Source: Serratia oryzae
GTDB lineage: Bacteria; Pseudomonadota; Gammaproteobacteria; Enterobacterales; Enterobacteriaceae
Direction of reading: 5' to 3'
NCBI RefSeq assembly: GCF_001976145.1
Contig: NZ_MOXD01000005.1
Coordinates: 124,001 to 188,000 of the forward strand
Length of the DNA stretch: 64,000 nucleotides
Part shown: piece after piece, positions 35,494-45,848 of the stretch
Layout of the letters: every line of letters begins with the position of its first letter
How positions within the stretch are numbered: position 1 is the stretch's first letter
The notes under the pieces: model-generated
Databases searched by the model: none
Told to the model about the DNA's origin: nothing
What the model saw: the letters and a program-made list of their open reading frames with translations, nothing else
Program-made: the position numbers and the translations under genes

Positions 35494-37136
35494 TTTTTGG
35501 CCTTCTTCGGCTGAGGATCGTCACTACCCGCGGCTTCAAACACCAGGGCATTACTCTTTTCATTCAGGGTACGCAGCACCGGTTGCAGTTCACGCAGCAC
35601 CTGATCGAGGCGTTGCATATCGCCAACCATCTTGTTGTAGGCCGGTGAACCAGGCTGAACCCCTTTCATACTACGATTGAGTTCCTGTAGCGTTTTTTGC
35701 ATGTCCGCAGGCAGCGCCTTCATCTCTTTGCTTGAGATGATTTCATTCAGCGACTGCATAGTTTTTTGCGTTTCCTGCATGGTTTTCTGGCTTTCGGCCA
35801 GCGTTTTAGTCGCTTCGTTGATCATCGGGGTCAAAGGCATCGAATTGATCTTATCCAGCGTCTGCATCAGTTTCTGCTGGATCTGCGCCAAACCAGCACT
35901 GGTGGTTGGCAACAACGGATAACCAAACATCTCACGCGGGCCTTTCCATGGTTTTTCCTGCGGATAGAAGTCCAGATCGATATACAGTGCACCGGTCAAC
36001 AGACTGGCAGACTTCAGTGCAGCACGCATGCCACGGCCTTCTGCGTCTTTCAGATGTTGCTGGATGTTAAAGCCTTTGCCCAACTGCTGTTGGAAACGAT
36101 CGGGTTCAATGCGGATCAACACCGGAATACGGTAGTCAGAATCCAGACGTTGCGTCATGCCTTCCTTATAGAATGGCACCTGTGCCACGGTACCAAGACG
36201 GATCCCACGGAATTCCACCGGAGCCCCAGCCTGTAGGCCACGTACCGAATCTGAGAAGAACATCAGGTAATCGGTATGCTCGGTATACAAGGAGTCTTGA
36301 ATATTGCGCTCGTTGTCGAACAGTTGGAATTCCGACTTCTCTTTGACCGACTCACCACGTTCCCAGCCTTCCGGCACGTCAAAGCTGACACCGCCGCTAA
36401 ACAACGTCGTCAGTGACCCCATCTCTACGCGCATGCCTTGCGCAGACATATCAAACGCCACGCCGCTATCTTTCCAGAAGCGCACGTTGCTGGTTACCAG
36501 TTGATCATAAGGGGCCGAAATAAAGAGCTGATAGCGCATCACACGCTCTTTGGCATCAAAGTAACTGGTTTCAACCGAACCGACGCGATAACCACGGAAC
36601 AACACCGGATCGCCCGCATTCAGCTGACCGGATTTTTCACTGTCCAGCAGCACGCGCAGCCCCTTAGCATCGGGTGGTGCCAGCGGCGGCGCATCCAGTA
36701 ATTGGAAATCGTCCTTTCCTTCTTTACCTTTGTTCCCCGGTTGCAATTCAATATAGGCACCGGACAGCAGCGTCCCCAAGCCCGAGATCCCTTCACGGCC
36801 AATCTGCGGTTTCACCACCCAGAAGGCCGAATCTTCACGCAGCAGCGCTTCCATACCGGAATTCAGACGCGCCTGCACCAGCACTTTGCTCAAATCTTCG
36901 CTCAGCGTCACGTTTTCTACTACGCCCACATCAACGCTGCGGCTCTTGATTTTAGTCTTGCCCGCTTCCAACCCTTCGGCGCTGGTGGTTGTCAGCATCA
37001 CCTCAGGCCCCTGGTGGCTGAAGTGGTAAAACAGGATCCATGCGCCGATCAACGCGGTCACGATGGGAATGATCCACACCGGCGACCAACGCTTGATCTT
37101 TTCAACGTCCGCGACGCTATGATTACTTTCCTTCAC
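35490..37136 (-). CDS. pqiB: PqiB MCE-domain protein
   Basis: This 548-residue protein has one N-terminal membrane helix (residues 18-37, WSPVWIIPIVTALIGAWILF) and three MCE domains, each with the pattern EGLEAGKTKIKSRSVDVGVV, GDPVLFRGYRVGSVE or GAPVEFRGIRLGTVAQVP. A long coiled-coil region follows (LAESQKTMQETQKTMQSLNE). PqiB makes a syringe-shaped hexamer that spans the periplasm for lipid movement. Translation starts with GTG at 37136, 14 bases inside the end of pqiA. Confidence 0.95.
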   Translation of the reverse strand: MKESNHSVADVEKIKRWSPVWIIPIVTALIGAWILFYHFSHQGPEVMLTTTSAEGLEAGKTKIKSRSVDVGVVENVTLSEDLSKVLVQARLNSGMEALLREDSAFWVVKPQIGREGISGLGTLLSGAYIELQPGNKGKEGKDDFQLLDAPPLAPPDAKGLRVLLDSEKSGQLNAGDPVLFRGYRVGSVETSYFDAKERVMRYQLFISAPYDQLVTSNVRFWKDSGVAFDMSAQGMRVEMGSLTTLFSGGVSFDVPEGWERGESVKEKSEFQLFDNERNIQDSLYTEHTDYLMFFSDSVRGLQAGAPVEFRGIRLGTVAQVPFYKEGMTQRLDSDYRIPVLIRIEPDRFQQQLGKGFNIQQHLKDAEGRGMRAALKSASLLTGALYIDLDFYPQEKPWKGPREMFGYPLLPTTSAGLAQIQQKLMQTLDKINSMPLTPMINEATKTLAESQKTMQETQKTMQSLNEIISSKEMKALPADMQKTLQELNRSMKGVQPGSPAYNKMVGDMQRLDQVLRELQPVLRTLNEKSNALVFEAAGSDDPQPKKAKK

Positions 37137-38439
37137 CTTGCGGCTCCTTCTTTATTGTTTCATTTACGCGATCCCAAGTCAGACGGGGATCAAACGTCAT
37201 GGCAGCAAACATAGTGAGGATAACCACCCCGGCGAACAGTAACGCACCCGTGGCAGGATAAATACTCATCAATTGTCCCATACGTACCAGTGCCGACAAT
37301 ACGGCGATAACAAATACATCGATCATTGACCAACGGCCAACAAACTCCACAATTTCATAGATAAGATGCATACGTTCACTGTCGGCACGATCTTTGCCTT
37401 TGCCATTAGCATCCAGGCATAACCAGCCGATCGCCAGCATCTTCAGTGACGGCACCATAACGCTGGCGATAAAAATCACCATGGCTACCGGGTAAGATCC
37501 CTCTCCCCACAGCAGGATCACCCCGGCCATCACTGTCGAAGGCATTTTGTTGCCCAACGCCTCAGTGATCATAATAGGCATTGCCATTGAGGGGATATAC
37601 AACATGATCGATGTCACCAGCAGTGACATCGTCCACTGCAGGCTATGGCGGCGGCGCGCATGCCCGATAGAATGGCAACGCGTGCAGCGGAGCTGTTCGG
37701 CAGGCAGGATCGCGGTACAGCACTGGCAGGAACGGAGCCCCTGCCGTAACCCTGTGCGGCCAACCTGTGCTGGGTGTTCAAGCTGGGGTGCCGCTTCAAT
37801 GTCTTGCCACAGCCAGCGGCGATCCACACACTGGAATGCGCGCACCTGCAATAGGCAAAACATGCAATAAGGAATAAAACTGGTACCAATACCGATATCC
37901 CCATAGGCCATCAGTTTGACGAAGCTGACCAATACCCCGGCAAGAAAGATCTCCACCATGCACCAGGTTTTAAACTGGAACAGCACTTTGGCCATCCACA
38001 CCTTCGCCCCAAGCGGGATACGCGCTCTGGCACACAGCAGAATAATCGCCAACATGCAAAACGTCGGGATAAGCTGAACCAGCACCATAAACAACGTGGC
38101 CATGCTGGCGTAATTTTCCGCCACCATCACCTGTGGGATCTGGATCAGTTTAATTTCGCTCGTGATACCGGCAACGCGCATATTAACAAACGGGAAAAGA
38201 TTGGCTAGCACCAGCATCAGCAATGCGCTGAAAGCATAGCCAATAGGCTGTTTACGCGGCTCAGCCCAGCGCGAACTGAGCGTAGTTTTACAGCGGGGAC
38301 AAACCGCCTTGGAACCGAATGCCAACGGCGGTAACGCCACCAGCATGTCACATTGTGGGCACAGCATCAGGTTATCCTGCTGCTGTTCGCCATCCGTTTC
38401 ATGGCTACGCTGCTTATGATTTTCGTGGGAACACACCAT
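37123..38439 (-). CDS. pqiA: PqiA inner-membrane protein
   Basis: This 438-residue protein starts at ATG 38439 because AAGGA is correctly spaced there and not from the ATG two codons earlier. Two rubredoxin-like zinc ribbons are visible: CPQCDM with CPRCKTTL near residues 27-52, and CQCCTAIL with CTRCHS near residue 240. Each precedes a block of four hydrophobic segments. KLMAYGDIGIGTSFIPYC and RMHLIYEIVEFVGRWSMIDV are family blocks. In E. coli the operon is induced by paraquat through SoxRS; I did not identify a soxbox here. It overlaps pqiB by 14 bp. Confidence 0.95.
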   Translation of the reverse strand: MVCSHENHKQRSHETDGEQQQDNLMLCPQCDMLVALPPLAFGSKAVCPRCKTTLSSRWAEPRKQPIGYAFSALLMLVLANLFPFVNMRVAGITSEIKLIQIPQVMVAENYASMATLFMVLVQLIPTFCMLAIILLCARARIPLGAKVWMAKVLFQFKTWCMVEIFLAGVLVSFVKLMAYGDIGIGTSFIPYCMFCLLQVRAFQCVDRRWLWQDIEAAPQLEHPAQVGRTGLRQGLRSCQCCTAILPAEQLRCTRCHSIGHARRRHSLQWTMSLLVTSIMLYIPSMAMPIMITEALGNKMPSTVMAGVILLWGEGSYPVAMVIFIASVMVPSLKMLAIGWLCLDANGKGKDRADSERMHLIYEIVEFVGRWSMIDVFVIAVLSALVRMGQLMSIYPATGALLFAGVVILTMFAAMTFDPRLTWDRVNETIKKEPQGEGK

Positions 38440-38470
38440 ATTCATCCTTAACAACGTTGTTCACCGGAGT

Positions 38471-38500
38471 ACCGGCCCGCGGCAGCGTGCGGGCCGGTAT
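38471..38500 (-). repeat. GC-rich hairpin between uup and pqiA
   Basis: TACCGGCCCGC pairs perfectly with GCGGGCCGGTA over 11 bp around an 8-base loop. No T-run follows on the minus strand, so it may weaken rather than end transcription between uup and pqiA. Confidence 0.75.
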
Positions 38501-38507
38501 TTACCAA

Positions 38508-40412
38508 TCAACCGTTCTTCATCGCTTCCAGCTCTTCCCAGCGGGCGAAAGCCTCTTCGAGAGCCTGTTCAGCCGTAGCGAGATCGAGCAATACCTGCTG
38601 TGTTTCGCTGTGTGGACGGGAGAAGAATCCCCCATCACTCACCTGCGCCTGCAACGCCTCGATATCTGCCTCCAGCTTTTCGAGACGCTGCGGCAGCTGT
38701 TCCAGCTCACGCAGCAGGTTATAACTTAATTTGGCCACCGATTTTTTGGCTGGCTCAACTTTTTTTTCCGCAACGGGCTTGGCTTGGGCCACAGCCACCT
38801 GGCGGATTGGCTTCGCGGTGGCACGCTGATGATGAGCGTCGTAATAGCCACCTACGTAGGTATCGATCACTCCGTTGCCTTCAAAAATCCAGCATTCCGT
38901 CACCGAGTTATCCACAAACTGACGATCGTGGCTCACCAGCAGCACCGTGCCCTGATAGCTGTCGATCATCTCTTCCAGCAATTCCAGCGTTTCTACGTCC
39001 AGATCGTTGGTCGGTTCATCGAGGATCAGTAAATTACTGGGCTTGAGGAACAGCTTGGCCAACAACAGGCGGTTACGCTCCCCGCCGGACAACGCTTTCA
39101 CCGGCGTCATCGCGCGCTTCGGATGGAACAGGAAGTCCTGCAGATAGCCCAGCACATGGCGTGAACGGCCATTGACCATGACTTCTTGCTTGCCTTCTGC
39201 CAGGTTGTCCATCACCGTGCGTTCTGGATCCAACTCAGCACGGTGCTGGTCAAAATAAGCCACTTCCAGCTTGGTACCGCAGTGCACCCGGCCACTGTCG
39301 GCCTTCAGTTGACCGAGCATCAATTTCAACAGCGTGGTTTTACCACAACCATTCGGGCCCACCAAAGCGATTTTATCGCCGCGCTGTACCTGCGCGCTGA
39401 AGTTGCGCACCAGCAATTTATCGCCAATCTGATAATTGACGTCTTCCATTTCGAACACGATCTTGCCGGAGCGTACTGCTTCCTCAACCTGCATCTTGGC
39501 GGTGCCCATCACCTCGCGCCGTTGCGAACGTTCGTTACGCAGCGCTTTCAGCGCACGCACACGGCCTTCGTTACGGGTGCGACGGGCCTTGATGCCCTGA
39601 CGGATCCACACTTCCTCCTGCGCCAGCTTGCGGTCAAATTCGGCGTTTTGCAGCTCTTCCACCCGCAGCGCTTCTTCTTTGCTTGTCAAATAGAGCTCGT
39701 AATTACCCGGCCAGGACACCAGCTTGCCGCGATCGAGATCGACAATGCGCGTTGCCATATTGCGGATAAACGAACGGTCGTGCGAGATAAACACAATGCT
39801 GCCCTGGAACTCTTTCAGGAAACCTTCCAGCCAATCGATGGTGGTGATATCCAGGTGGTTGGTGGGTTCATCGAGCAGCAGCACGCGCGGTGAACTGACC
39901 AGCGCACGGCCAAGCGCGGCTTTACGCAGCCAGCCGCCAGAAAGCGAAGACAGTTCAGCATCGCCATTCAGCCCAAGCTGCAACAGCACTTCGCTGATGC
40001 GGCTGTCGAGCTGCCACAGGCCTTGGTGATCGAGGATCTCCATGATCTGCGCCATACGCGCCAGATTCTTTTCGCTGGGATCCAGCTCCACCTGATGCGA
40101 AATCGCATGGTAAGCCTTCAGATGTTCGGCCTGCTCGGCCACGCCTTCGGCGACAAAATCAAACACCGTGCCGCCAATATTGCGCGGCGGATCCTGCTGC
40201 AAGCGCGCCACTATCAGATCCTGCTCGTAGATCACCCGGCCATCGTCCAAAGGGACCTCTTTGCTGAGGATCTTCAACAGCGTGGATTTACCTGCGCCAT
40301 TGCGCCCAACCAGGCACACGCGCTCGTTATCTTCAATATGAATTTCGGTGTTGTCTAACAAAGGTGCATCGCTGAAAGACAGCCAGGCACCCGACATGCT
40401 GATTAACGACAT
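38508..40412 (-). CDS. uup: ABC-F ATPase Uup
   Basis: This 634-residue cytoplasmic protein has two ATP-binding cassettes and no membrane part. The first cassette has Walker A LVGRNGAGKSTLLKIL, signature LSSLSGGWLRKAALG and Walker B VLLLDEPTNHLD. The second has GPNGCGKTTLLKLMLG, KALSGGERNRLLLAK and LLILDEPTNDLD. A C-terminal coiled-coil domain (residues about 560-634, LPQRLEKLEADIEALQAQV) binds DNA in E. coli. ABC-F proteins of this type act on ribosomes, and uup mutants show more transposon excision. It begins 5 bp after rlmL. Confidence 0.95.
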   Translation of the reverse strand: MSLISMSGAWLSFSDAPLLDNTEIHIEDNERVCLVGRNGAGKSTLLKILSKEVPLDDGRVIYEQDLIVARLQQDPPRNIGGTVFDFVAEGVAEQAEHLKAYHAISHQVELDPSEKNLARMAQIMEILDHQGLWQLDSRISEVLLQLGLNGDAELSSLSGGWLRKAALGRALVSSPRVLLLDEPTNHLDITTIDWLEGFLKEFQGSIVFISHDRSFIRNMATRIVDLDRGKLVSWPGNYELYLTSKEEALRVEELQNAEFDRKLAQEEVWIRQGIKARRTRNEGRVRALKALRNERSQRREVMGTAKMQVEEAVRSGKIVFEMEDVNYQIGDKLLVRNFSAQVQRGDKIALVGPNGCGKTTLLKLMLGQLKADSGRVHCGTKLEVAYFDQHRAELDPERTVMDNLAEGKQEVMVNGRSRHVLGYLQDFLFHPKRAMTPVKALSGGERNRLLLAKLFLKPSNLLILDEPTNDLDVETLELLEEMIDSYQGTVLLVSHDRQFVDNSVTECWIFEGNGVIDTYVGGYYDAHHQRATAKPIRQVAVAQAKPVAEKKVEPAKKSVAKLSYNLLRELEQLPQRLEKLEADIEALQAQVSDGGFFSRPHSETQQVLLDLATAEQALEEAFARWEELEAMKNG

Positions 40413-40417
40413 AGTAA

Positions 40418-42538
40418 TTATTTTCCTTCGCCAGCATGGTTCAGCAGCCAGCAGTTGTGAATCTGACGGTTACGGGCAAAGTCCTGCGACAAGGTCTGGG
40501 CGGTAATTTCTTTCGCTTCCAGACACAGTGCGTTCAGGCCAGCCAGATCCATCTGGAAACCGCGCTTGTTGTTGGAGAACATAATGGTTCCATTACGGCG
40601 CAGTAACCGCTTCAAATCTTTCATCAGGTCAAGATGATCGCGCTGCACATCAAAAGAGTTCTCCATCCGTTTAGAGTTGGAGAAGGTCGGCGGATCGATA
40701 AAGATCACATCGAACTGTTCGTCCGCATTATGCAACCATGACAGGCAGTCTGCTTGGATTAATCGGTGTTGTTTGCCAGTCAGGCCATTAACCCGCAGGT
40801 TTTTCTCTGCCCATTCCAGGTAGGTACGCGACATATCCACCGTGGTAGTGCTGCGCGCACCACCCAACCCGGCATGCACGCTGGCGGTGCCGGTATAGGC
40901 AAACAGGTTGAGGAAGTCCTTACCCTTGCTCATTTCACCCAGCATCCGGCGTGCAATGCGGTGATCGAGGAACAGACCGGTATCCAGATAATCCGTCAGG
41001 TTCACCCACAGCTTGGCGTTAAATTCTTCCACCAGCAAAAACTCGCCCTTTTGCGCCAGTTTTTCATACTGGTTTTTGCCTTTCTGCCGCTCGCGGGTTT
41101 TCAATACCAGCTGATTGGAAGGCAGATCCAGCACCGACAACGTTGCATTAATTACGTCAAACAGACGCTGGCGCGCTTTCTGCGCATCAACGGTTTTTGG
41201 CGGAGCATACTCCTGCACCACCACTTTGCTGCCGTAGCGATCCACCGCCACGTTATATTCCGGCAAATCGGCATCGTACAGGCGATAGCATTCGATCCCC
41301 TGCTGTTTCGCCCATTTTTCCAGTTTCTTCAGGTTTTTACGCAAGCGGTTAGCGAAATCTTCCGCTACCTGCACGCCAGCAGAACCCTGAGGGTTTTCCG
41401 CCAGCTGATAGTTTTTCTGCACGCAGTCCAGCGGGCCGTTTTTCGCCTTGAACTGGCGTTCGGCGCGCAGTTGCAGGCAGCTCAGCAGCTCAGGTGAAGC
41501 GCTGAACAATGACAGTTGCCAGCCGCCAAACGCGCTCTTCATGATCCGGCCCAGCATATTGTGCAAGGCGATCAGCGCCGGTTCGCTCTCAAGGCGTTCA
41601 CCGTAAGGCGGGTTACTGATCACGGTGCCCACTGGGCCTTCCGGCAATGGATTGGTCAGTTTACTGACGTCATTAACGTTAAAAGTGATCAATTCCGCCA
41701 CACCGGCACGGCGAGCGTTGCCGCGTGCCATCTCGATCACCCGGCGATCGATATCTGAACCAAAGAAACGGGACGTGGTTTCCTGCAAGCCACGGCGTGC
41801 ACGCACCTGCGCTTCGGTGATCACTTCGCGCCACAGTTCAGCGTTATGGCCGTTCCAGGCGGTGAATCCCCAGTGCTGGCGATGCAGGCCGGGCGCGCGA
41901 TCGGAGGCGATCATCGCCGCTTCAATCAACAGCGTGCCGGAACCGCACATCGGATCGAGCATCGGCGTGCCTAACTGCCAACCGGAGCGCTGAACAATCG
42001 CGGCAGCCAGGTTTTCTTTCAGCGGTGCCTGGCCGGTGAGATCGCGGTAGCCACGCTGATGCAGGCCTTCGCCGCTGAGATCGAGCGCTACGCTGGCCAT
42101 ATCGCGCTGCAGGAACACGTTGACGCGGATATCCGGCTGCTGCTTGGCCACGCTCGGCCGCTGGTCAATTTTGCGGGTAAAGCTGTCGACAATCGCGTCT
42201 TTAACCTTTAGAGCACCATACTGGCTGTTGCGGATCTCTTCATTGACGCCGCTGAAGTGGACGGCAAAGGTTTTATCCACGCCGAAAATGCTCGGCCAAT
42301 CAATCGACTGAACGCCAAGATACAGATCCAGATCGCTGTGCACGCGGAATTCATTCAGCGGCAACAGAATGCGTGAAGCCAGACGGCTCCAAAGCAGGCT
42401 TTGGTACAGCAGACGATCGTCACCCTGAAAATGTACCCCACCCTGTACCACTTTACAGGCATGAGCACCCAGCAGCTCCAGTTCGCTTTTTAACAGTTCT
42501 TCCAATCCACGCGCCGTGCTGGCAAACAGAGAGTTCAT
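40418..42538 (-). CDS. rlmL: 23S rRNA methyltransferase RlmKL
   Basis: This 706-residue fusion enzyme makes m2G2445 (N-terminal half, formerly RlmL) and m7G2069 (C-terminal half, RlmK) in 23S rRNA. ATG 42538 gives the family start [17 protein letters not shown]; the longer frame to 42574 is not needed. The THUMP domain spans residues 45-155. The first methyltransferase has [19 protein letters not shown] and [10 protein letters not shown]. The second has [20 protein letters not shown] and [15 protein letters not shown]. Its product is probably co-transcribed with uup, with a gap of 5 bp. Confidence 0.96.
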   Translation of the reverse strand: MNSLFASTARGLEELLKSELELLGAHACKVVQGGVHFQGDDRLLYQSLLWSRLASRILLPLNEFRVHSDLDLYLGVQSIDWPSIFGVDKTFAVHFSGVNEEIRNSQYGALKVKDAIVDSFTRKIDQRPSVAKQQPDIRVNVFLQRDMASVALDLSGEGLHQRGYRDLTGQAPLKENLAAAIVQRSGWQLGTPMLDPMCGSGTLLIEAAMIASDRAPGLHRQHWGFTAWNGHNAELWREVITEAQVRARRGLQETTSRFFGSDIDRRVIEMARGNARRAGVAELITFNVNDVSKLTNPLPEGPVGTVISNPPYGERLESEPALIALHNMLGRIMKSAFGGWQLSLFSASPELLSCLQLRAERQFKAKNGPLDCVQKNYQLAENPQGSAGVQVAEDFANRLRKNLKKLEKWAKQQGIECYRLYDADLPEYNVAVDRYGSKVVVQEYAPPKTVDAQKARQRLFDVINATLSVLDLPSNQLVLKTRERQKGKNQYEKLAQKGEFLLVEEFNAKLWVNLTDYLDTGLFLDHRIARRMLGEMSKGKDFLNLFAYTGTASVHAGLGGARSTTTVDMSRTYLEWAEKNLRVNGLTGKQHRLIQADCLSWLHNADEQFDVIFIDPPTFSNSKRMENSFDVQRDHLDLMKDLKRLLRRNGTIMFSNNKRGFQMDLAGLNALCLEAKEITAQTLSQDFARNRQIHNCWLLNHAGEGK

Positions 42539-42630
42539 ATCGTGCTTATCACCAAAAAGAAAATTGTTGCGCATTATAGCTAATCCCGGCCGCTTGTCAT
42601 AAAGTTGCTCCCTTCTATTTCATCATCGTT

Positions 42631-43746
42631 ATGGGGGCAGTGGTGATCACGCTTTCGCGGCTTTACGTTCATCCGATCAAATCACTACGCGGCTTACAGC
42701 TTTCTCATGCGCTGGCGGCAAGCCACGGGCTGGCTTTTGATCGCAGCTTTATGATCACCGAACCTGATGGCACTTTTATTACGGCCCGCCAATACCCGCA
42801 GATGGTGCTGTTTACCCCGGCTTTGTTGCCAGATGGCCTGTACCTGACCGCCCCGGATGGCGAAAGTGCTACGATCCGCTTCCATGATTTTGCCGCCGAT
42901 GAGCGCCCGACCGAAGTTTGGGGTAACCATTTCACCGCGCTGATTGCCCCACAGACGATCAACAGTTGGCTCAGCGGCTATTTTCAGCGTGACGTGCAGC
43001 TACGCTGGGTTGGGCCGCAATTAACCCGCAGAGTAACAAAACACCCGGAGATTCCACTGTCGTTCGCCGACGGCTATCCGTATCTGTTGGTCAACGAAGC
43101 GTCATTCCTGGATCTGCAACAGCGCTGCCCTGGCAGTATCAAGCTGGAACAGTTCCGCCCGAACCTGGTGGTCAGCGGAGCCAGTGCCTGGGCTGAAGAT
43201 AGTTGGCAGGTGATTCGCGTCGGCGAGGTAATGTTTGATCTGGTGAAACCCTGCAGCCGCTGTGTTCTGACTACCGTCAGCACCGAGCGTGGCCGCAAGC
43301 ACCCGAGCGGCGAACCGCTCGGTACGCTGCAAAAATTCCGCACTGCCGAGAATGGCGATATCGATTTCGGTCAGAATATGATTGCCCGTAACAGCGGTAT
43401 TATCCGCGTGGGGGATACGGTTGAGGTGCTGTCCAACAAGCCACCGCGGCCATATGGCGCGGGTAAGGTTGTAGCCAGCCTGCAGGCACCGCAAGACAGC
43501 ACGCACAGCGTGACGATCGAATACGCCGGGCAAGTGTTCACCGGTAATAATCAGCAGATCTTGCTGGAGCAGCTAGAGCAGCAGGGAATCCGCATTCCTT
43601 ACTCCTGCCGGGCGGGTATTTGCGGCAGTTGCCGGATCCAGTTGGTTGACGGAGACGTCGCCCCATTGAAGCAGAGCGCCATCGGCAACGACGGCACCGT
43701 TCTGTGTTGCAGTTGCATTCCCAAAAGCGATGTAAAACTGGCCTGA
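42631..43746 (+). CDS. ycbX: YcbX, MOSC and ferredoxin-domain reductase component
   Basis: This 371-residue protein joins an N-terminal MOSC beta-barrel and MOSC domain (residues about 1-270; [28 protein letters not shown] with the molybdenum-binding cysteine) to a C-terminal 2Fe-2S ferredoxin domain. The cluster ligands are Cys326, Cys331 and Cys334 in [10 protein letters not shown] and one of Cys359-362. In E. coli YcbX, with CysJ, reduces N-hydroxylated bases and so detoxifies hydroxylaminopurine. The start is not certain: ATG 42631 is used, but GTG at 42643 also has a G-rich sequence before it. It converges with zapC with 2 bp between the stops. Confidence 0.92.
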   Translation: MGAVVITLSRLYVHPIKSLRGLQLSHALAASHGLAFDRSFMITEPDGTFITARQYPQMVLFTPALLPDGLYLTAPDGESATIRFHDFAADERPTEVWGNHFTALIAPQTINSWLSGYFQRDVQLRWVGPQLTRRVTKHPEIPLSFADGYPYLLVNEASFLDLQQRCPGSIKLEQFRPNLVVSGASAWAEDSWQVIRVGEVMFDLVKPCSRCVLTTVSTERGRKHPSGEPLGTLQKFRTAENGDIDFGQNMIARNSGIIRVGDTVEVLSNKPPRPYGAGKVVASLQAPQDSTHSVTIEYAGQVFTGNNQQILLEQLEQQGIRIPYSCRAGICGSCRIQLVDGDVAPLKQSAIGNDGTVLCCSCIPKSDVKLA

Positions 43747-43748
43747 GG

Positions 43749-44297
43749 TTAAACCGCTCTGTCGTAAGCCGGAGCGGATAAATCATCCAGAATGCAAGGC
43801 TTGAGGCGATCGTGCATCACCTTGATGGCATCGCCCAACACCATGGTGCGGCCAGCTAACATCAGTTGGTTTTGCGCCAGCACGCACAGGCTGGCATGAT
43901 CACCGGCCTCAACCACCAGCAGGTGGGCGTCTTCGCCGCTATCCATCACCTTCACCGCCGCCAATGTCCCATTCTTGGGCTGCAGCGGATAATGCTGCTG
44001 GGTGAAATGCCAGCTCTTTGGCATCAAGGGTTTCAGGAAACGGAACGCGACCAGGGCATTCAATACCAGTTCGGCGCGCTGCTCATGGCTGAGCTGCAGC
44101 TGTTTACAGGGCTCTTCGTAATCAAAATAGAGTGCCGCATCGTCAACACAGAAAGCACATTCAGCAAACGCATCCGGCGTTAGCATTTTTGCCGGAAAGC
44201 GCGAACGGAAGAGAGTACCATTAGCGAGATCGAGCATGACTCGATCGTGTTCAGCGTCAAAATACCAACGCCAATTATCGTCTGGTTTTATCTTCAT
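43749..44297 (-). CDS. zapC: Z-ring associated protein ZapC
   Basis: This 182-residue cytoplasmic protein bundles FtsZ filaments and helps stabilise the division ring. The start [20 protein letters not shown] and the blocks [20 protein letters not shown] and [20 protein letters not shown] with SWHF are conserved with E. coli ZapC. The C-terminal half ([20 protein letters not shown]) matches its second domain. It lies downstream of pyrD on the same strand, with an ERIC element in the 294-bp gap. Confidence 0.93.
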   Translation of the reverse strand: MKIKPDDNWRWYFDAEHDRVMLDLANGTLFRSRFPAKMLTPDAFAECAFCVDDAALYFDYEEPCKQLQLSHEQRAELVLNALVAFRFLKPLMPKSWHFTQQHYPLQPKNGTLAAVKVMDSGEDAHLLVVEAGDHASLCVLAQNQLMLAGRTMVLGDAIKVMHDRLKPCILDDLSAPAYDRAV

Positions 44298-44394
44298 TAT
44301 TGCTTATCCCTCTTGCCAACGTGCTACTTAACAACGCGATACCCTAACAGATGATGTTATCACCTCAACAGCCGCTAATTCTACGAACGATATT

Positions 44395-44521
44395 TATACC
44401 CGTCATACTTCAAGTTGCTTGGGTGTTGGCTTCCCTCATTCACCCCAGTCACTTACTTGAGTAAGCTCCTGGGGATTCATTCGGTTGCCGCCTACAAGCA
44501 ACTCGAATTATTTTGGGTATA
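44395..44521. repeat. ERIC element, 127 bp
   Basis: Begins TATACCCGTCATACTTCAAG and ends CTCGAATTATTTTGGGTATA, 127 bp, with the central stem CCCCAGTCACTTACTTGAG / AGCTCCTGGGG that defines ERIC. It lies between the pyrD stop codon and zapC. Confidence 0.93.
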
Positions 44522-44591
44522 GACTGACGAACAAAATATAGACGAGCCGGGAGCAGAAATAAACCCCCGGCCAGAAATGAAGGGAAAAATA

Positions 44592-45602
44592 TTAGATATG
44601 GGTAACGATATCTTTAATCAAACGCGGGCCATGGAAGATAAATCCGGAATAAATTTGCACCAGCGTTGCCCCCGCCGCCATTTTTTCCCGCGCAGCGGTC
44701 AGGGAATCGATTCCCCCCACGCCGATAATCGGCAAGCGCCCTTGCAGTTCCTGTGACAAGCGGCGGATCACTTCAGTGCTGCGTAATTGTACCGGGCGAC
44801 CACTGAGCCCGCCGGTTTGCTCACAGTAATTCAATCCCTGGATCAATTTACGATCGAGGGTCGTATTAGTGGCAATCACGCCATCGATATTATGCCGCAC
44901 CAGACTGTCGGCTATTTGGATCAATTCTTCCTCAGAAAGATCTGGTGCGATCTTTACCGCCACTGGCACATATTTGTGATGGCGGGCATGCAATTCGGCC
45001 TGCTTATTTTTAATGGCCAGCAAAAGATCGTCTAATGCTTCGCCATACTGCAACGAACGCAATCCCGGCGTATTGGGTGAAGAGATATTAATCGCGATAT
45101 AACCGGCATAGGGATACACTTTATCCATGCAGGTCAGGTAATCATCTTTACCCTGTTCTACCGGCGTATCTTTATTCTTGCCAATATTAATCCCCAGAAT
45201 GCCGCCAAAATGGGATTTTTTAACGTTCTCAACCAGATTATCCACGCCGTGGTTATTGAATCCCATGCGGTTAATCAGCCCTTCAGCTTCAACAATGCGA
45301 AACAGGCGTGGTTTATCATTACCGGGCTGTGGACGTGGGGTAACGGTTCCCACCTCAACAAAGCCAAACCCCATCGCACCAAAAGCATCAATGCACTCAC
45401 CGTCTTTATCCAGACCGGCGGCCAGGCCTAACGGGTTTTTAAAAGAGAGCCCCATGCAGTTCACCGGCTTGGTCGGCACGGACTGACGGATAAGAAACTC
45501 TAACGGAGTGCCGGTGATCCGGCGGAGCTGACTGAAGGTCAATTCATGCGCACGCTCGGGATCGAGCTGAAACAACGCTTTCCTGATGAGGGGGTAGTAC
45601 AT
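44592..45602 (-). CDS. pyrD: Dihydroorotate dehydrogenase (quinone)
   Basis: This 336-residue membrane-associated class 2 enzyme oxidises dihydroorotate to orotate and passes electrons to ubiquinone, the fourth step of UMP synthesis. ATG 45602 is chosen because AGGAG is correctly spaced and [20 protein letters not shown] is the family start. Residues 1-40 are the membrane-binding helices. FMN-binding blocks are [25 protein letters not shown] and [14 protein letters not shown]. The active-site serine lies in [14 protein letters not shown]-like [11 protein letters not shown]. The 336-residue length equals that of E. coli PyrD. Confidence 0.97.
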   Translation of the reverse strand: MYYPLIRKALFQLDPERAHELTFSQLRRITGTPLEFLIRQSVPTKPVNCMGLSFKNPLGLAAGLDKDGECIDAFGAMGFGFVEVGTVTPRPQPGNDKPRLFRIVEAEGLINRMGFNNHGVDNLVENVKKSHFGGILGINIGKNKDTPVEQGKDDYLTCMDKVYPYAGYIAINISSPNTPGLRSLQYGEALDDLLLAIKNKQAELHARHHKYVPVAVKIAPDLSEEELIQIADSLVRHNIDGVIATNTTLDRKLIQGLNYCEQTGGLSGRPVQLRSTEVIRRLSQELQGRLPIIGVGGIDSLTAAREKMAAGATLVQIYSGFIFHGPRLIKDIVTHI

Positions 45603-45617
45603 GTACTCTCCTGATTT

Positions 45618-45647
45618 CCCGGTTAGTTGCAAGCCGGGGGCATATTC
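45618..45647 (-). promoter_or_regulatory. pyrD -10 element and start-site-switching hairpin
   Basis: On the minus strand GAATAT is followed by the start region TGCCCCCGG. CCCGG and CCGGG then form a hairpin that ends just before the AGGAG ribosome-binding site. In E. coli pyrC and pyrD, transcripts starting at C when CTP is high contain the hairpin and are poorly translated, while starts at G two bases later avoid it. The sequence here has the same layout. An AAACGTTT core at about 45690-45697 could be a weak PurR site. Confidence 0.7.
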
Positions 45648-45848
45648 TCCGGTATCCTGCCATTAATTGGAATTGATTAAAGGCAAAAAAAACGTTTTTA
45701 TCACCACCCCTTTCCCGATCCCGCCCTTGAAGCCCCTGCTTTCCCCTATTTACGCATATCAAAATCAGAAATTGAGATTTAAAAAACGCCCTCACTTGCT
45801 GTTAGCCTTAAAACACTAAACAAACATTATTTTAACATTGATAACTTT

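Noticed and set aside
45686-45701. PurR operator for pyrD
   Set aside because: Only the AAACGTTT core fits; the outer bases of the PurR consensus are A or T runs.
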